Of a stretch of DNA of 20,579 nucleotides, positions 1 through 8,149 are shown one piece after another; position 1 is the stretch's first letter; every line of letters starts with the position of its first letter. The stretch lies in contig JBFLWM010000013.1 in the NCBI GenBank assembly GCA_040755915.1, positions 1 to 20,579 of the forward strand, read 5' to 3'. The position numbers were made by a program, and so were the translations under genes. This stretch comes from Sulfurivermis sp040755915. Its GTDB lineage: Bacteria; Pseudomonadota; Gammaproteobacteria; Thiohalomonadales; Thiohalomonadaceae. The notes below the pieces were generated by a model. The model did no database searches. It saw only the letters and a program-made list of their open reading frames with translations, and was not told where the DNA came from.

Positions 1-125
1 TCGAAGGCGGCCTTGGGCCAGGCAGCCAGCACCTGGCGGGGATTGAGCAGGCCGGCGCCAACGGCTACGGCAACAGCGCTGCCGGCCAGGGTGCCCTTGA
101 GAAAGATTCTGCGCTTGGTGTTCAC
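1..125 (-). CDS. soxY: SoxY, sulfur-carrier protein of thiosulfate oxidation (5' part, runs off the window)
   Basis: Only the first 41 codons are present; the gene continues leftward out of the window. SoxY is the periplasmic carrier that, with SoxZ, holds the sulfur substrate on a C-terminal cysteine during Sox thiosulfate oxidation. The visible N-terminus has a twin-arginine signal, KRRIFLKG, followed by a hydrophobic Ala/Gly/Val stretch and AAWPKAAF, which is the typical start of mature SoxY. The start is GTG at 125, with AAGGAG (minus strand, bases 134-139) eight bases upstream. The carrier cysteine motif cannot be seen, so assignment rests on the N-terminal signature only. soxZ would be expected just left of the window. 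The gene is divergent from the hydantoinase-like gene. Confidence 0.75.
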   Translation of the reverse strand, partial: MNTKRRIFLKGTLAGSAVAVAVGAGLLNPRQVLAAWPKAAF

Positions 126-280
126 GTGACAGACTCCTTGGAGCTTGGGTTGGAAATGGGTTGGGTCCGGGACCGTTCGAGGGGCATATGATAGGGACTT
201 ATGGCGTGTGACACTAGAATTTCTGTGGAGTTTCTCCCGCCCGCTGCGATTTGTCATGGGATGGGCTACCATCCGGCGCC
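126..280. promoter_or_regulatory. Divergent intergenic region between soxY and hyuB-like gene
   Basis: This 155-base gap must hold the soxY promoter (leftward) and probably that of the hydantoinase-like gene (rightward). Visible elements are an 11-nt palindrome GGTCCGGGACC at 164-174, a short palindrome GGAGTTTCTCC near 231, and an AT-richer stretch at about 186-222 that could carry -10 elements (for example TAGAAT on the plus strand, or TATCAT on the minus strand). None has a convincing -35 partner at the right distance. No gene is seen here. Confidence 0.3.
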
Positions 281-1807
281 ATGGATGCCATAGAACTGTC
301 GCTGTTCGCCAGCCGTATCGAGGCCGTCTGTGACGAGATGGGGGCGGCGCTGCGCCGCGCAGCCTTCTCGCCCAACATCCGTGACCGCCTGGATTTTTCC
401 TGTGCCGTGTTCGATGCCGCAGGCGAGCTGTGTGCCCAGGCGGCGCACATCCCGGTGCACCTCGGCAGCATGGCCTACGCCATGCGCGGCATCGTCAGCG
501 GTATCGACTGGCGCGCCGGCGACATGGTGGTGGTCAACGACCCCTTTCTCGGCGGCACCCACCTGCCCGATGTCACGGTCATCGCGCCGCTGCTGCTCGA
601 CGGCGAGATATCGGGATTTGTCGCCAATCGCGCCCACCACGCCAATATCGGCGCCCACGCCCCCGGCTCCATGCCCATCTCGCGTTCCCTCGATGAGGAG
701 GGGCTGGTGATCGCGCCGACGCTGCTGGTGCGTGACGGCCGCACCGATGCCGCGCTGCTGGCGCGGCTGGCCGGCGGGCGCGACGAGGCGGCCGGTGATT
801 TCGCGGCGCAAGTGAGCGCCAACCTCACCGCCCTGGCGCGGTTGCGCGAACTGGTGCAGGGCATGGGGGCCAGCGCCTATCGTGCCGCACTGACGGCCCT
901 CAATGATTATGCCGAGCGCCTGGCCCATGGCGCGCTGGCAAAGATCCCCGACGGAGAGTATGTCTTTGGCGATGTGCTGGACGATGACGGCGTCGGCAGC
1001 CAGGACATCACCATCATGGCGCGGGTGCAGGTGGCGGCCGGCCGGGTCCGGGTGGACTTCGCCGGCACGGCGCCGCAGGTGGCCGGCAACGTCAACTGTC
1101 CGCTGTCGGTGGCGGCCGCAGCGGTGTACTACGTGTTTCGCTGTTTGATGCCGCGCGAGACGCCGGCCTGCGCCGGTGCCTTCCGCGCCATCGAACTCAG
1201 CGCGCCGGAGGGCTGCCTGCTCAACGCCCGGCGCCCGGCGGCGGTGGCGGCGGGCAATGTGGAGACCAGCACGCGGGTGGTGGACGTGATCTGCGGCGCC
1301 CTGGCCCAGGCCCTGCCGCTACGGATTCCGGCGGCGAGCCACGGCAGCATGAACAACGTCGCCATGGGCGCCAGGAACGGCCGCCGCGACTGGGACTACT
1401 ATGAAACCATCGGCGGCGGCATGGGGGCGGGCGCCGGGGGTGGCGGGCTGGATGCGGTACAGACCCATATGACCAACACCCTCAACACGCCCATCGAGGC
1501 ACTGGAGTCGGCCTATCCGCTGCGCGTCACGCGATATGCGGTACGGCGCGGCTCGGGCGGCGCGGGGCAGCGCCGCGGTGGTGACGGCATCGTGCGCGAA
1601 TTCGAATTTCTCGCCCCGGCCCAGCTCACCCTGCTCACCGAGCGGCGGCGTCATGCGCCCTGGGGGTTGGCCGGCGGCAGTCCCGGTGCGGCGGGAGAAA
1701 ACCGCCACAACGACATGCCGTTGCCGGGCAAGGTCAGCATCACCGTCACAGGCGGCGATCGGGTTACCATAGCCACGCCGGGCGGCGGTGGCTGGGGGCA
1801 GCGCTGA
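281..1807 (+). CDS. Hydantoinase B / oxoprolinase family protein (HyuB-like, N-methylhydantoinase B subunit)
   Basis: A protein of 508 aa, full length for the hydantoinase B / acetone carboxylase alpha / 5-oxoprolinase C-terminal family. These enzymes act with a HyuA partner in ATP-dependent opening of hydantoin or 5-oxoproline rings in the cytoplasm. Family hallmarks are an N-terminus ending in RRAAFSPNIRDRLDFSCAVFD, the AHIPVHLGSM segment, VVVNDPFLGGTHLPDV, ANRAHHANIG and the glycine-rich C-terminus TPGGGGWGQR. ATG 281 is chosen because MDAIELSLFASRIEAVCDEMG matches the usual family start; the ORF could extend to TTG 251, but no ribosome site supports that. No HyuA gene is adjacent: upstream is divergent soxY and downstream a BON lipoprotein. 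Substrate unknown. Confidence 0.85.
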   Translation: MDAIELSLFASRIEAVCDEMGAALRRAAFSPNIRDRLDFSCAVFDAAGELCAQAAHIPVHLGSMAYAMRGIVSGIDWRAGDMVVVNDPFLGGTHLPDVTVIAPLLLDGEISGFVANRAHHANIGAHAPGSMPISRSLDEEGLVIAPTLLVRDGRTDAALLARLAGGRDEAAGDFAAQVSANLTALARLRELVQGMGASAYRAALTALNDYAERLAHGALAKIPDGEYVFGDVLDDDGVGSQDITIMARVQVAAGRVRVDFAGTAPQVAGNVNCPLSVAAAAVYYVFRCLMPRETPACAGAFRAIELSAPEGCLLNARRPAAVAAGNVETSTRVVDVICGALAQALPLRIPAASHGSMNNVAMGARNGRRDWDYYETIGGGMGAGAGGGGLDAVQTHMTNTLNTPIEALESAYPLRVTRYAVRRGSGGAGQRRGGDGIVREFEFLAPAQLTLLTERRRHAPWGLAGGSPGAAGENRHNDMPLPGKVSITVTGGDRVTIATPGGGGWGQR

Positions 1808-1846
1808 TATCCCCGGCAACAACATGATTTCTTGGGAGAGACGAGC

Positions 1847-2182
1847 ATGCGTATGCGCGCGGTGACGGTGCTGGGGATGGCGATACTGCTGGGAGGCTGC
1901 GCCGCCGGCAGCATGATGGGTGCCGGTCAGGGCGGCCGTGCCGAGGATGGCCGCAGCTACGAGGAGGCGCGCACCGACAATCTGCTGGCCGCCGCAGTTA
2001 ACCGGGCGCTGGTGCGTGACAAGGGCGTCAGTGCCGGTGATATCCGCGTCAGCACACGCGACGGGGTGGTGACGCTGGATGGCGTGGTGGCCAGTGCCGA
2101 GGTGGCTGCCCGCGTGGTGCGGCTGGTGCGGGATACCGCCGGCGTCAGGGACGTGGTGGATCAGCTGCGCATTGCGCGCTGA
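1847..2182 (+). CDS. BON-domain lipoprotein
   Basis: A small secreted protein of 111 aa. The N-terminus is a lipoprotein signal with lipobox LGGC (Cys18), followed by AAGS, so it is probably anchored in the outer membrane. Residues about 43-111 form one BON domain (LLAAAVNRALVRDKGV ... IRVSTRDGVVTLDGVVAS ... VRLVRDTAGVRDVVDQLRI), a phospholipid-binding fold also found in OsmY and Kbp. The start ATG 1847 has GGGAGAG six bases upstream; a GTG/TTG extension to 1832 would spoil the signal peptide. It lies 39 bases after the hyuB-like gene and may be co-transcribed, although a functional link is not evident. A role in envelope stress or maintenance is inferred from the family only. Confidence 0.8.
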   Translation: MRMRAVTVLGMAILLGGCAAGSMMGAGQGGRAEDGRSYEEARTDNLLAAAVNRALVRDKGVSAGDIRVSTRDGVVTLDGVVASAEVAARVVRLVRDTAGVRDVVDQLRIAR

Positions 2183-2245
2183 ATGGTGCTTTCCTGCTGA
2201 CACCGGCGTGGTCGGGGTGTCATGGTCTGTGGAAGTTGCCCGGCG

Positions 2246-4582
2246 ATGAAGCGAGTCCTTCTTTCATTCGTGTTGCTCCTGCTGTGGGCCGGCATGCTGC
2301 CGGCGGCGGCCGCGGAGCAGGTGCGTCTGCTGCTCAAGTGGCATCACCAGTTCCAGTTCGCCGGCTATTACGCCGCCATCGAGCGCGGCTATTTCGCCGC
2401 CGAGGGGCTTGAGGTCCGGTTGATCGAGCGCGACCCGCAGGTCAACAACGTCCAGCAGGTACTCAAGGGTGAGGTCGATTACAGCATCGCCGACTCGGTG
2501 CTGTTGCTCTATCAGCAGCAGGGCGCCGGCCTGCGCATCGTCGCGCCGATCTTTCAGCATTCCCCCAATGTGATCATCACGCTCGCCTCCTCGGGCATCG
2601 TCGCGCCGCAGGATCTGATCGGGCGGCGGGTCCGCCTGTACAGCAATGAGACCGATGGGTTCCCCATCATGGCGCTGCTCGCCGAACAGGGGGTGTTCGA
2701 ACAGGGCTTCATCCGCCAGCCGTTCGGCGAGGACTATGGTGTGCTGGCGCGCGGCGAGACCGATGCCATGCATGGCTACAGCAGCAACGAGCCGTTCCTG
2801 TTGCGCGAACAGGGACTCGACGTCCACCTCATCCATCCGGCGCATTACGGCATCGATCTGTACGGCGACATGCTGTTCACCTCGGAACGCGAGACGCGCG
2901 AGCACCCGGAGCGGGTCAAGGCCATGCGTCGCGCCGTGCTGCGCGGCTGGGAATATGCGCTGGATCACAAGGAGGAGATCGCTCGGCTGATTCGGGCGAA
3001 ATACAGTCAGCGCAAGTCCCTGGCGGCACTGCTGTACGAGGCCCATGCGCTGGAGCAGGCCGTGGACCGTTTTACCGTGCCGCTGGGCACGCTGGACACC
3101 GGACGGCTGCAGCACATCGTCGGCATCTATGCGCGCCATGGTCTGCTCGACAGACAGTTCTCGCCGGAGCAGAGCGTGTTCTTCGATCGCCCGCCGGGCG
3201 AAGGACAGCTGCTCAGTGACGAAGAGCAGGCCTTTCTGCAACAGCATCGCGTGCTGCGCGTCGGCGTCGATCGCGACTGGTATCCGCTGGATTTCGTCAC
3301 TGCCGAGGGGCGGCATGGCGGCATTGCCGCCGATTATCTCGCTCTGTTGTCACAGCGTCTCGGCGTCACCTTCGAGGTGGAAACGCGCCAGCCCTGGTCG
3401 CGGGTGCTGGACATGATGTACAAGCGTGAACTGGACATCCTGGCGATGGCGGCGAGCACGCCGGAGCGCACTGCGTATGCCAGTTTCACCAAACCCTATA
3501 TCCGTTCGCCGATGGTGATCGTGACCAATACCGATGCGGACTATATCGCCGACGCCGCCGTGTTGCGGGGCAAGCCGGTCGCCGTGGTGCGCAGCTATGC
3601 CTCCCACGAATGGCTGGAGCGCAATCATCCGGAACTGGATCTGCGCGTGGTCGACACCACCATCGATGGGCTGGAGCGTGTTGCAGCGGGTGAGATGTTT
3701 GCCTTCGTCGACAACCTGGCCTCGGTCAGTTTCCTGATCAAGCAGCATGGCCTGTCCAATCTGAAGGTGTCCGGCCAGTTTCCCGTGGCATTCGACCTGG
3801 CCATGGGGGTGCGCAGCGACTGGCCGATGCTGCGCAACATACTGCAGAAGGGGCTGGACTCCATCACGCCGGAAGAGCGTGCCGCCATTTACAACAAATG
3901 GGTGCGGCTGGACTATGAAACGCGGCTCGATTTCACCCGGGTTGCACCGTACTTCATCGGTCTGTTGTTGGTCCTCACCCTCGTCGCGCTGGACGGCTGG
4001 CGCACACGGCGTCTGCACCGCCGCCTGCACGTCGCCAACCAGCAATTGCAGCGGGCAGAGGAACAGTTGCGGGCAACCAACCGTGAACTGGAGCGTCTGG
4101 CGATCACCGACAAGCTGACCGGTGTATACAATCGCCTCAAGCTCGATGCCGTGCTGGCGCAGCAGGCGGCCCATGCCCAGCGCTACAACCGGCCGCTGTC
4201 GGTGGTGATCTTCGATCTGGATAATTTCAAGCAGGTCAATGACACTTACGGCCATCAGGTCGGTGACGTGGTGTTGCAGGCCTTTGCGCAGCTGGTGCAG
4301 AACACCATCCGCAAGTCCGATGTGTTCGGGCGCTGGGGGGGCGAGGAATTTCTGCTTGTCTGTCCGGAAACCGATGTGCTCGGTGCGGCCGAACTGGCGG
4401 ACAAGATCCGCCTGCAGATGCGCGGCGCGTCGTTTATCGAGGGATTCACCCAGACGGTCAGCGGCGGCGTGGCCCAGCTGCGCGAGGGGCAGTCGCTGGC
4501 GGAGTGGATAGTCCTGTGTGACAAATTGCTGTATCTGGCCAAGCAGGGCGGTCGCGATCGCATCGTGACCGATCGGGCATGA
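2246..4582 (+). CDS. Periplasmic-sensing diguanylate cyclase: NMT1/THI5-like + SBP_bac_3 + TM + GGDEF
   Basis: About 778 aa. Signal peptide (residues 1-23, ending PAAAA), then an NMT1/THI5-type substrate-binding module (about 24-320; LLLKWHHQFQFAGYYAA, FAAEGLEVRLIERDP, IADSVLLLYQQQ). A second family-3 solute-binding module follows (about 333-560; RVLRVGVDRDWYPLDFV, ELDILAMAASTPERTAYASFTKPY), then one transmembrane segment (about 566-588), a short coiled coil and a C-terminal GGDEF domain (about 620-778). The active site is GGEEF (698-702), and an RxxD inhibition site (RKSD) sits five residues before it, so c-di-GMP synthesis with product inhibition is expected. Two tandem periplasmic ligand modules suggest it senses small nutrients (aromatic/thiamine-precursor-like and amino-acid-like). 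Start: ATG 2246 gives a clean signal peptide with GGAAG upstream; ATG 2222 in the same frame is possible. The ligand is unknown. Confidence 0.88.
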   Translation: MKRVLLSFVLLLLWAGMLPAAAAEQVRLLLKWHHQFQFAGYYAAIERGYFAAEGLEVRLIERDPQVNNVQQVLKGEVDYSIADSVLLLYQQQGAGLRIVAPIFQHSPNVIITLASSGIVAPQDLIGRRVRLYSNETDGFPIMALLAEQGVFEQGFIRQPFGEDYGVLARGETDAMHGYSSNEPFLLREQGLDVHLIHPAHYGIDLYGDMLFTSERETREHPERVKAMRRAVLRGWEYALDHKEEIARLIRAKYSQRKSLAALLYEAHALEQAVDRFTVPLGTLDTGRLQHIVGIYARHGLLDRQFSPEQSVFFDRPPGEGQLLSDEEQAFLQQHRVLRVGVDRDWYPLDFVTAEGRHGGIAADYLALLSQRLGVTFEVETRQPWSRVLDMMYKRELDILAMAASTPERTAYASFTKPYIRSPMVIVTNTDADYIADAAVLRGKPVAVVRSYASHEWLERNHPELDLRVVDTTIDGLERVAAGEMFAFVDNLASVSFLIKQHGLSNLKVSGQFPVAFDLAMGVRSDWPMLRNILQKGLDSITPEERAAIYNKWVRLDYETRLDFTRVAPYFIGLLLVLTLVALDGWRTRRLHRRLHVANQQLQRAEEQLRATNRELERLAITDKLTGVYNRLKLDAVLAQQAAHAQRYNRPLSVVIFDLDNFKQVNDTYGHQVGDVVLQAFAQLVQNTIRKSDVFGRWGGEEFLLVCPETDVLGAAELADKIRLQMRGASFIEGFTQTVSGGVAQLREGQSLAEWIVLCDKLLYLAKQGGRDRIVTDRA

Positions 4583-4620
4583 CGGACAAACAGGCGTGAA
4601 CGCCGACGGATAAAACAGCC

Positions 4621-6402
4621 ATGTGTGGAATTTGCGGTGAATTGAGACTGGATGGCCACGTGCCCGACCTGGCGGTGCTGGGGCGCATGCTGCATCGTCT
4701 GGAGCGGCGCGGCCCGGATCACGAGGGCAGTTATTCCGACGGCCCGCTGGCGCTGGGACATCGCCGCCTGGCCATCATCGACCTGTCGGAGCGCTCCCAC
4801 CAGCCGATGGTCGACAACGACCTCGGCCTGGTGCTGGTGTTCAACGGCACCATCTACAACTACCGCGACCTGCGCGCGGAGCTGCGTGAGCACGGCTACA
4901 ACTTTTTCTCCGACGGTGATTCCGAGGTCATCCTCAAGGCCTATGCCGCCTGGGGCGAGCAGTGCGTCGAGCACCTGCACGGCATGTTCGCCTTCGCCAT
5001 ATGGGATATCCGGCGCCAGCGCCTGTTCCTGGCGCGTGATCGCCTCGGCATCAAGCCGCTGTACTACAGCCACGACGGCAAGACCTTCCGTTTCGCCTCC
5101 AACATGCAGGCCCTGCTCGCCGCCGGCGGCGCCGACGTCAGCATCGACCCGCTCGGCCTGCACCACCAGTTCACCCTGCACGGCGTCGTCCCGGCGCCAC
5201 GCACCCTCCTCAACGGCATCCGCAAGCTGGCGCCGGGTTACACCCTGGCCATCGACAAGGAAGGCCGGCGCGCCGAGCGCCAGTACTGGCAGCTCTACGC
5301 CCATCGCCCGAGCGAGGCACGCAGCGAGCAGGAATGGACCGAGGCGATCCATGCGGCATTGAAGAAGGCCGTGAAGCGCCGTCTGGAGATCGCCGACGTG
5401 CCGGTGGGCGTGCTGCTGTCCGGCGGGCTCGATTCCAGCCTGCTGGTGGGGCTGCTGGCGGAGCAGGGCGTGAAGGACATCCTCACCTTCTCCATCGGCT
5501 TCGAGGATGTGCCGGAGGAGAAGGGCAGCGAGTTCGAATATTCCGATCAGGTGGTGGCGATGTATGACACGCGCCATCACAAGTACGCCATTCCCAATGA
5601 CCAGGTGCTGCTGCGTCTGCCCGAGGCGGTGGAACAGATGGCCGAACCGATGGTGGGGCAGGATGCGGTGGCCTTCTATCTGCTCGCCGAGCGCGTGGCG
5701 CAGGAGGTGAAGGTGGTGCAGAGCGGCCAGGGCGCCGACGAGGTGTTCGGCGGCTATTTCTGGTATCCGCGCATGGATGCCGAGGGCGGCACCGATCTGG
5801 AACGTTTTGCCCGGCACTATTTCGATCGTCCGCACGGCGAATTCCTCGACACCGTGGCCGAGCCGTATCGCGGCGAGGATCACACCGGCATGCTGATCGA
5901 GAAGCTGCTTACCCAGCCCGGTGCCGACACCTTCATCGATCGCGTGCTGCGCATGGATACCACCACGCTCATCGTCGACGACCCGGTGAAGCGAGTCGAC
6001 AACATGACCATGGCCTGGGGACTGGAGGCGCGCGTGCCCTTCCTCGATCACGAGCTGGTGGAGCTGGCGATGCAGCTGCCGCCCGAGCTCAAGCTCGGTT
6101 CCGGCGGCAAGCATGTGCTGAAGACGATCGCCCGCGGGCTGATCCCCGACGGCGTCATCGATCGGCCGAAGGGCTATTTCCCGATGCCGGCGCTGAAGTA
6201 CGTGCGCGGCCCGTTCCTCGATTTCATGCGCGACATCCTCGATTCCAGTGCCTGCCGCCAGCGCGGCCTGTTCAACCGCGCCTACGTGGACAAGCTGCTG
6301 GCGGAGCCGGAGCAGCACTTCACCTACCTCCGCGGCAGCAAGCTGTGGCACCTGGCGCTGCTGGAGCTGTGGCTGCAGCGCAACGTGGATCGGTATTACT
6401 GA
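4621..6402 (+). CDS. Asparagine-synthase-family amidotransferase, N-acetylglutaminylglutamine amide (NAGGN) type
   Basis: 593 aa. An N-terminal class II glutamine amidotransferase domain has the nucleophile Cys2 (MCGICGELRLDG) and the glutamine-site segments RRGPD, GHRRLAIIDLS, FNGTIYNY and DSEVILKAY. The C-terminal synthetase domain has the pyrophosphate loop SGGLDSS (267-273), QSGQGADEVFGGY and DNMTMAWGLEARVPFLDHELVE. It resembles the AsnB-like enzyme that amidates N-acetylglutaminylglutamine to the osmoprotectant NAGGN in Pseudomonas (asnO; the TIGR03104 type) more than ordinary AsnB, judged from remembered sequence features such as ELR.DG at the start and HGVVPAPRTLL. Ordinary asparagine synthesis cannot be excluded. 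The usual partners, the NAGGN synthetase and the cassette peptidase, are not in the window; the next gene, 9 bases downstream, is a LamB-like porin. A 38-base gap follows the GGDEF gene, with only a weak ribosome site before ATG 4621. Confidence 0.82.
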   Translation: MCGICGELRLDGHVPDLAVLGRMLHRLERRGPDHEGSYSDGPLALGHRRLAIIDLSERSHQPMVDNDLGLVLVFNGTIYNYRDLRAELREHGYNFFSDGDSEVILKAYAAWGEQCVEHLHGMFAFAIWDIRRQRLFLARDRLGIKPLYYSHDGKTFRFASNMQALLAAGGADVSIDPLGLHHQFTLHGVVPAPRTLLNGIRKLAPGYTLAIDKEGRRAERQYWQLYAHRPSEARSEQEWTEAIHAALKKAVKRRLEIADVPVGVLLSGGLDSSLLVGLLAEQGVKDILTFSIGFEDVPEEKGSEFEYSDQVVAMYDTRHHKYAIPNDQVLLRLPEAVEQMAEPMVGQDAVAFYLLAERVAQEVKVVQSGQGADEVFGGYFWYPRMDAEGGTDLERFARHYFDRPHGEFLDTVAEPYRGEDHTGMLIEKLLTQPGADTFIDRVLRMDTTTLIVDDPVKRVDNMTMAWGLEARVPFLDHELVELAMQLPPELKLGSGGKHVLKTIARGLIPDGVIDRPKGYFPMPALKYVRGPFLDFMRDILDSSACRQRGLFNRAYVDKLLAEPEQHFTYLRGSKLWHLALLELWLQRNVDRYY

Positions 6403-6411
6403 GGGACGAGC

Positions 6412-7641
6412 ATGCGTGTAATGGCGGCAGTACTGGCGGGGGTGTTGTGGGGGGCCGCAGCGCATGCCGCGTCGCTGGAGGGGTTCGATTTTCACGGCTA
6501 TTTCCGCGTTGGTGCCGGCAGCAACAGCCAGGGAGGCGACCAGGTGTGTTTCAAGTTGCCCGGTGCGGCCAGCAAATACCGCCTCGGCAACGAATGCGAG
6601 GCCTATGGCAGCCTGACCCTGGCGCAGGCACTGCCTCCTGCCGCCGACGGGGCGCAGTACAGGGTGGCGGTGCAGTTCGCCTATGAAGCGGCGGCGGAAC
6701 GGGATTTTGAGTCCTACAACACGGCCATGCGCGAGATCTACGCCGAGGGCAAGGGCGTGGTGGGCGGGGCACTCAAGGACAGCCGCTTCTGGGTCGGCAA
6801 GCGCCTGCGCCGCACCGATGTGCACATGACCGATTTCTTCTACTGGGACAACAGCGGCTCCGGCGCCGGGGTCGAGGACGTGCCGGCCGGGCCGGGAATG
6901 TTTTCCTACGCCTTCATGCGCTGGGTCGACACGAGCAACGAACTGGGCGGCACGACGTTCAAGGATCGTGCCGTCAGTTCGCACGATTTCCGCTGGTACG
7001 ATCTGCCGGTGAACGAGAACGGCAAGCTGGCGCTGGGTTTCGATCTGCGCCGCAGCGATGAGAATCGCAGCACCCTCGACGGCCACCACGGCTACATGCT
7101 GCACCTGGTGCACAAGCAGAGCGGGGTGTGGGGCGGCTCCAATACCCTTGCCCTGCAATTCGGTGCCGGCGCCGGCGCCACCCTGGGCCGCGACGCCGAT
7201 GACACCCTGGCCAGCGATGCCCGTGCCTGGCGTCTGGTGGAACAGATTCACTTCGAGCCCCACGCCGACTGGTCGGGCCAGGCGACGCTGGTGTATGAGC
7301 GTCGTGACTATCTCGGGCAGACCTGGTGGTCCTTCGGCGTGCGCCCGATCTACTACTTCACCGATCACTTCAATCTGGCGGTGGAACTGGGGTACGACCA
7401 GATCCGGCCGGATAACGGCGCACAGCGCGACCTGACCAAACTCACCGTCGCGCCGCAGCTGTCGAAGGGACGCGGCTATTTTTCGCGCCCGGTGCTGCGT
7501 GCCTTCATCACCTACGCGCAGTGGAACGAGGCGGCGATGGCAGCGGACAGCAGCGGCGTACTGGCCGGTGGCAGTGCCGGCCCCTTTGGCGACAGGACCT
7601 CGGGGCTGACTTATGGCGTGCAGGCTGAGGCCTGGTGGTAA
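6412..7641 (+). CDS. LamB-type maltoporin (carbohydrate-selective outer-membrane porin)
   Basis: 409 aa with a cleavable signal peptide (cleavage about residue 19, AHA), then an outer-membrane beta-barrel. LamB landmarks are DFHGYFRVG at the mature N-terminus, a cysteine pair in CFKLPGAASKYRLGNECEAYG (equivalent to the disulfide-bonded pair of E. coli LamB), FWVGKRLRRTDVHMTDFFYWD, TWWSFGVRPIYYFTDHF, and a C-terminal AEAWW ending in aromatic residues as outer-membrane proteins do. Several aromatic 'greasy slide' positions seem kept. It is somewhat shorter than E. coli LamB. It begins 9 bases after the amidotransferase stop with GAGGGA as ribosome site, so the two are almost surely one transcript. 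No mal or other sugar transport or degradation gene accompanies it, so the substrate is unknown. Confidence 0.87.
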   Translation: MRVMAAVLAGVLWGAAAHAASLEGFDFHGYFRVGAGSNSQGGDQVCFKLPGAASKYRLGNECEAYGSLTLAQALPPAADGAQYRVAVQFAYEAAAERDFESYNTAMREIYAEGKGVVGGALKDSRFWVGKRLRRTDVHMTDFFYWDNSGSGAGVEDVPAGPGMFSYAFMRWVDTSNELGGTTFKDRAVSSHDFRWYDLPVNENGKLALGFDLRRSDENRSTLDGHHGYMLHLVHKQSGVWGGSNTLALQFGAGAGATLGRDADDTLASDARAWRLVEQIHFEPHADWSGQATLVYERRDYLGQTWWSFGVRPIYYFTDHFNLAVELGYDQIRPDNGAQRDLTKLTVAPQLSKGRGYFSRPVLRAFITYAQWNEAAMAADSSGVLAGGSAGPFGDRTSGLTYGVQAEAWW

Positions 7642-7738
7642 CCCTTAAGGGGTAGGCGGACTTGAACACGGGACGGCGAACCCCATCTACGCTTACTATG
7701 CGCTTGGCATTTTTACCCAGGATTTGTGAGGAATTGTT

Positions 7739-8071
7739 ATGGACGTACTGGAACGTATTGATCAGCAAGTAAAACAGAATCCCATCATCATCTACATGAA
7801 GGGCACGCCGCAGATGCCGCAGTGTGGTTTCTCCAGCCGCGCCGCCCAGGCACTGTCCGCCTGTGGCGTCGAGTTTGCCTACGTCAATGTGCTGATGGAC
7901 CGCGAGATCTTCGAGAACCTGCCGCGCTATGCCAACTGGCCGACCTTCCCGCAGATTTACATCAACGGCGAACTGATCGGCGGCTGCGACATCACCCTGG
8001 AGCTGTACCAGAAGGGCGAGCTGCAGAAGATGACGCAGGAAGCTGCTGCCAATTCCGCTGCCGCGCAGTAA
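7739..8071 (+). CDS. grxD: Monothiol glutaredoxin GrxD (CGFS type)
   Basis: 110 aa, a single thioredoxin-fold domain. The active site is CGFS (29-32) preceded by KGTPQMPQ, and the glutathione-binding segments WPTFPQIYINGELIGGCD and ITLELYQKGEL are present. CGFS glutaredoxins bind a glutathione-ligated [2Fe-2S] cluster, usually as dimers or with BolA partners, and deliver or sense iron-sulfur clusters in the cytoplasm. ATG 7739 is preceded by GAGGA seven bases upstream. The gene probably has its own promoter in the 97-base gap after lamB: TACTAT at 7694-7699 is a possible -10, but no good -35 is seen. It ends before a strong terminator. Its closeness to rnt and pyrC resembles gene order in other gammaproteobacteria such as Pseudomonas. 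Confidence 0.95.
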   Translation: MDVLERIDQQVKQNPIIIYMKGTPQMPQCGFSSRAAQALSACGVEFAYVNVLMDREIFENLPRYANWPTFPQIYINGELIGGCDITLELYQKGELQKMTQEAAANSAAAQ

Positions 8072-8091
8072 CGATCTTTGCCGTCGTGAAG

Positions 8092-8126
8092 AACGCCGGT
8101 TGCCCGTCGCGGCAACCGGCGTTTTT
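8092..8126 (+). terminator. Rho-independent terminator of grxD
   Basis: A perfect 13-bp stem (AACGCCGGTTGCC at 8092-8104 with GGCAACCGGCGTT at 8111-8123) closes a 6-base loop, and runs into TTTTT followed by ATTT. It lies 20 bases after the grxD stop. The facing gene rnt ends at 8150, but the minus-strand side lacks a T-run, so the hairpin serves mainly the rightward transcript. Confidence 0.93.
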
Positions 8127-8149
8127 ATTTGGTCGGGACGCCGCCGGCG

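Noticed and set aside
4255..7368. A 1037-codon open frame on the minus strand opposite the GGDEF end, amidotransferase and porin genes.
   Set aside because: It runs antisense to three strongly supported genes, and its translation is a His/Gln/Gly/Ala/Arg-rich string without domains. It is a by-product of high-GC codon use.
7642..7651. Palindrome CCCTTAAGGG right after the lamB stop, considered as a terminator.
   Set aside because: It is only a 10-base palindrome without a loop or T-run, so it is too weak for a terminator claim.
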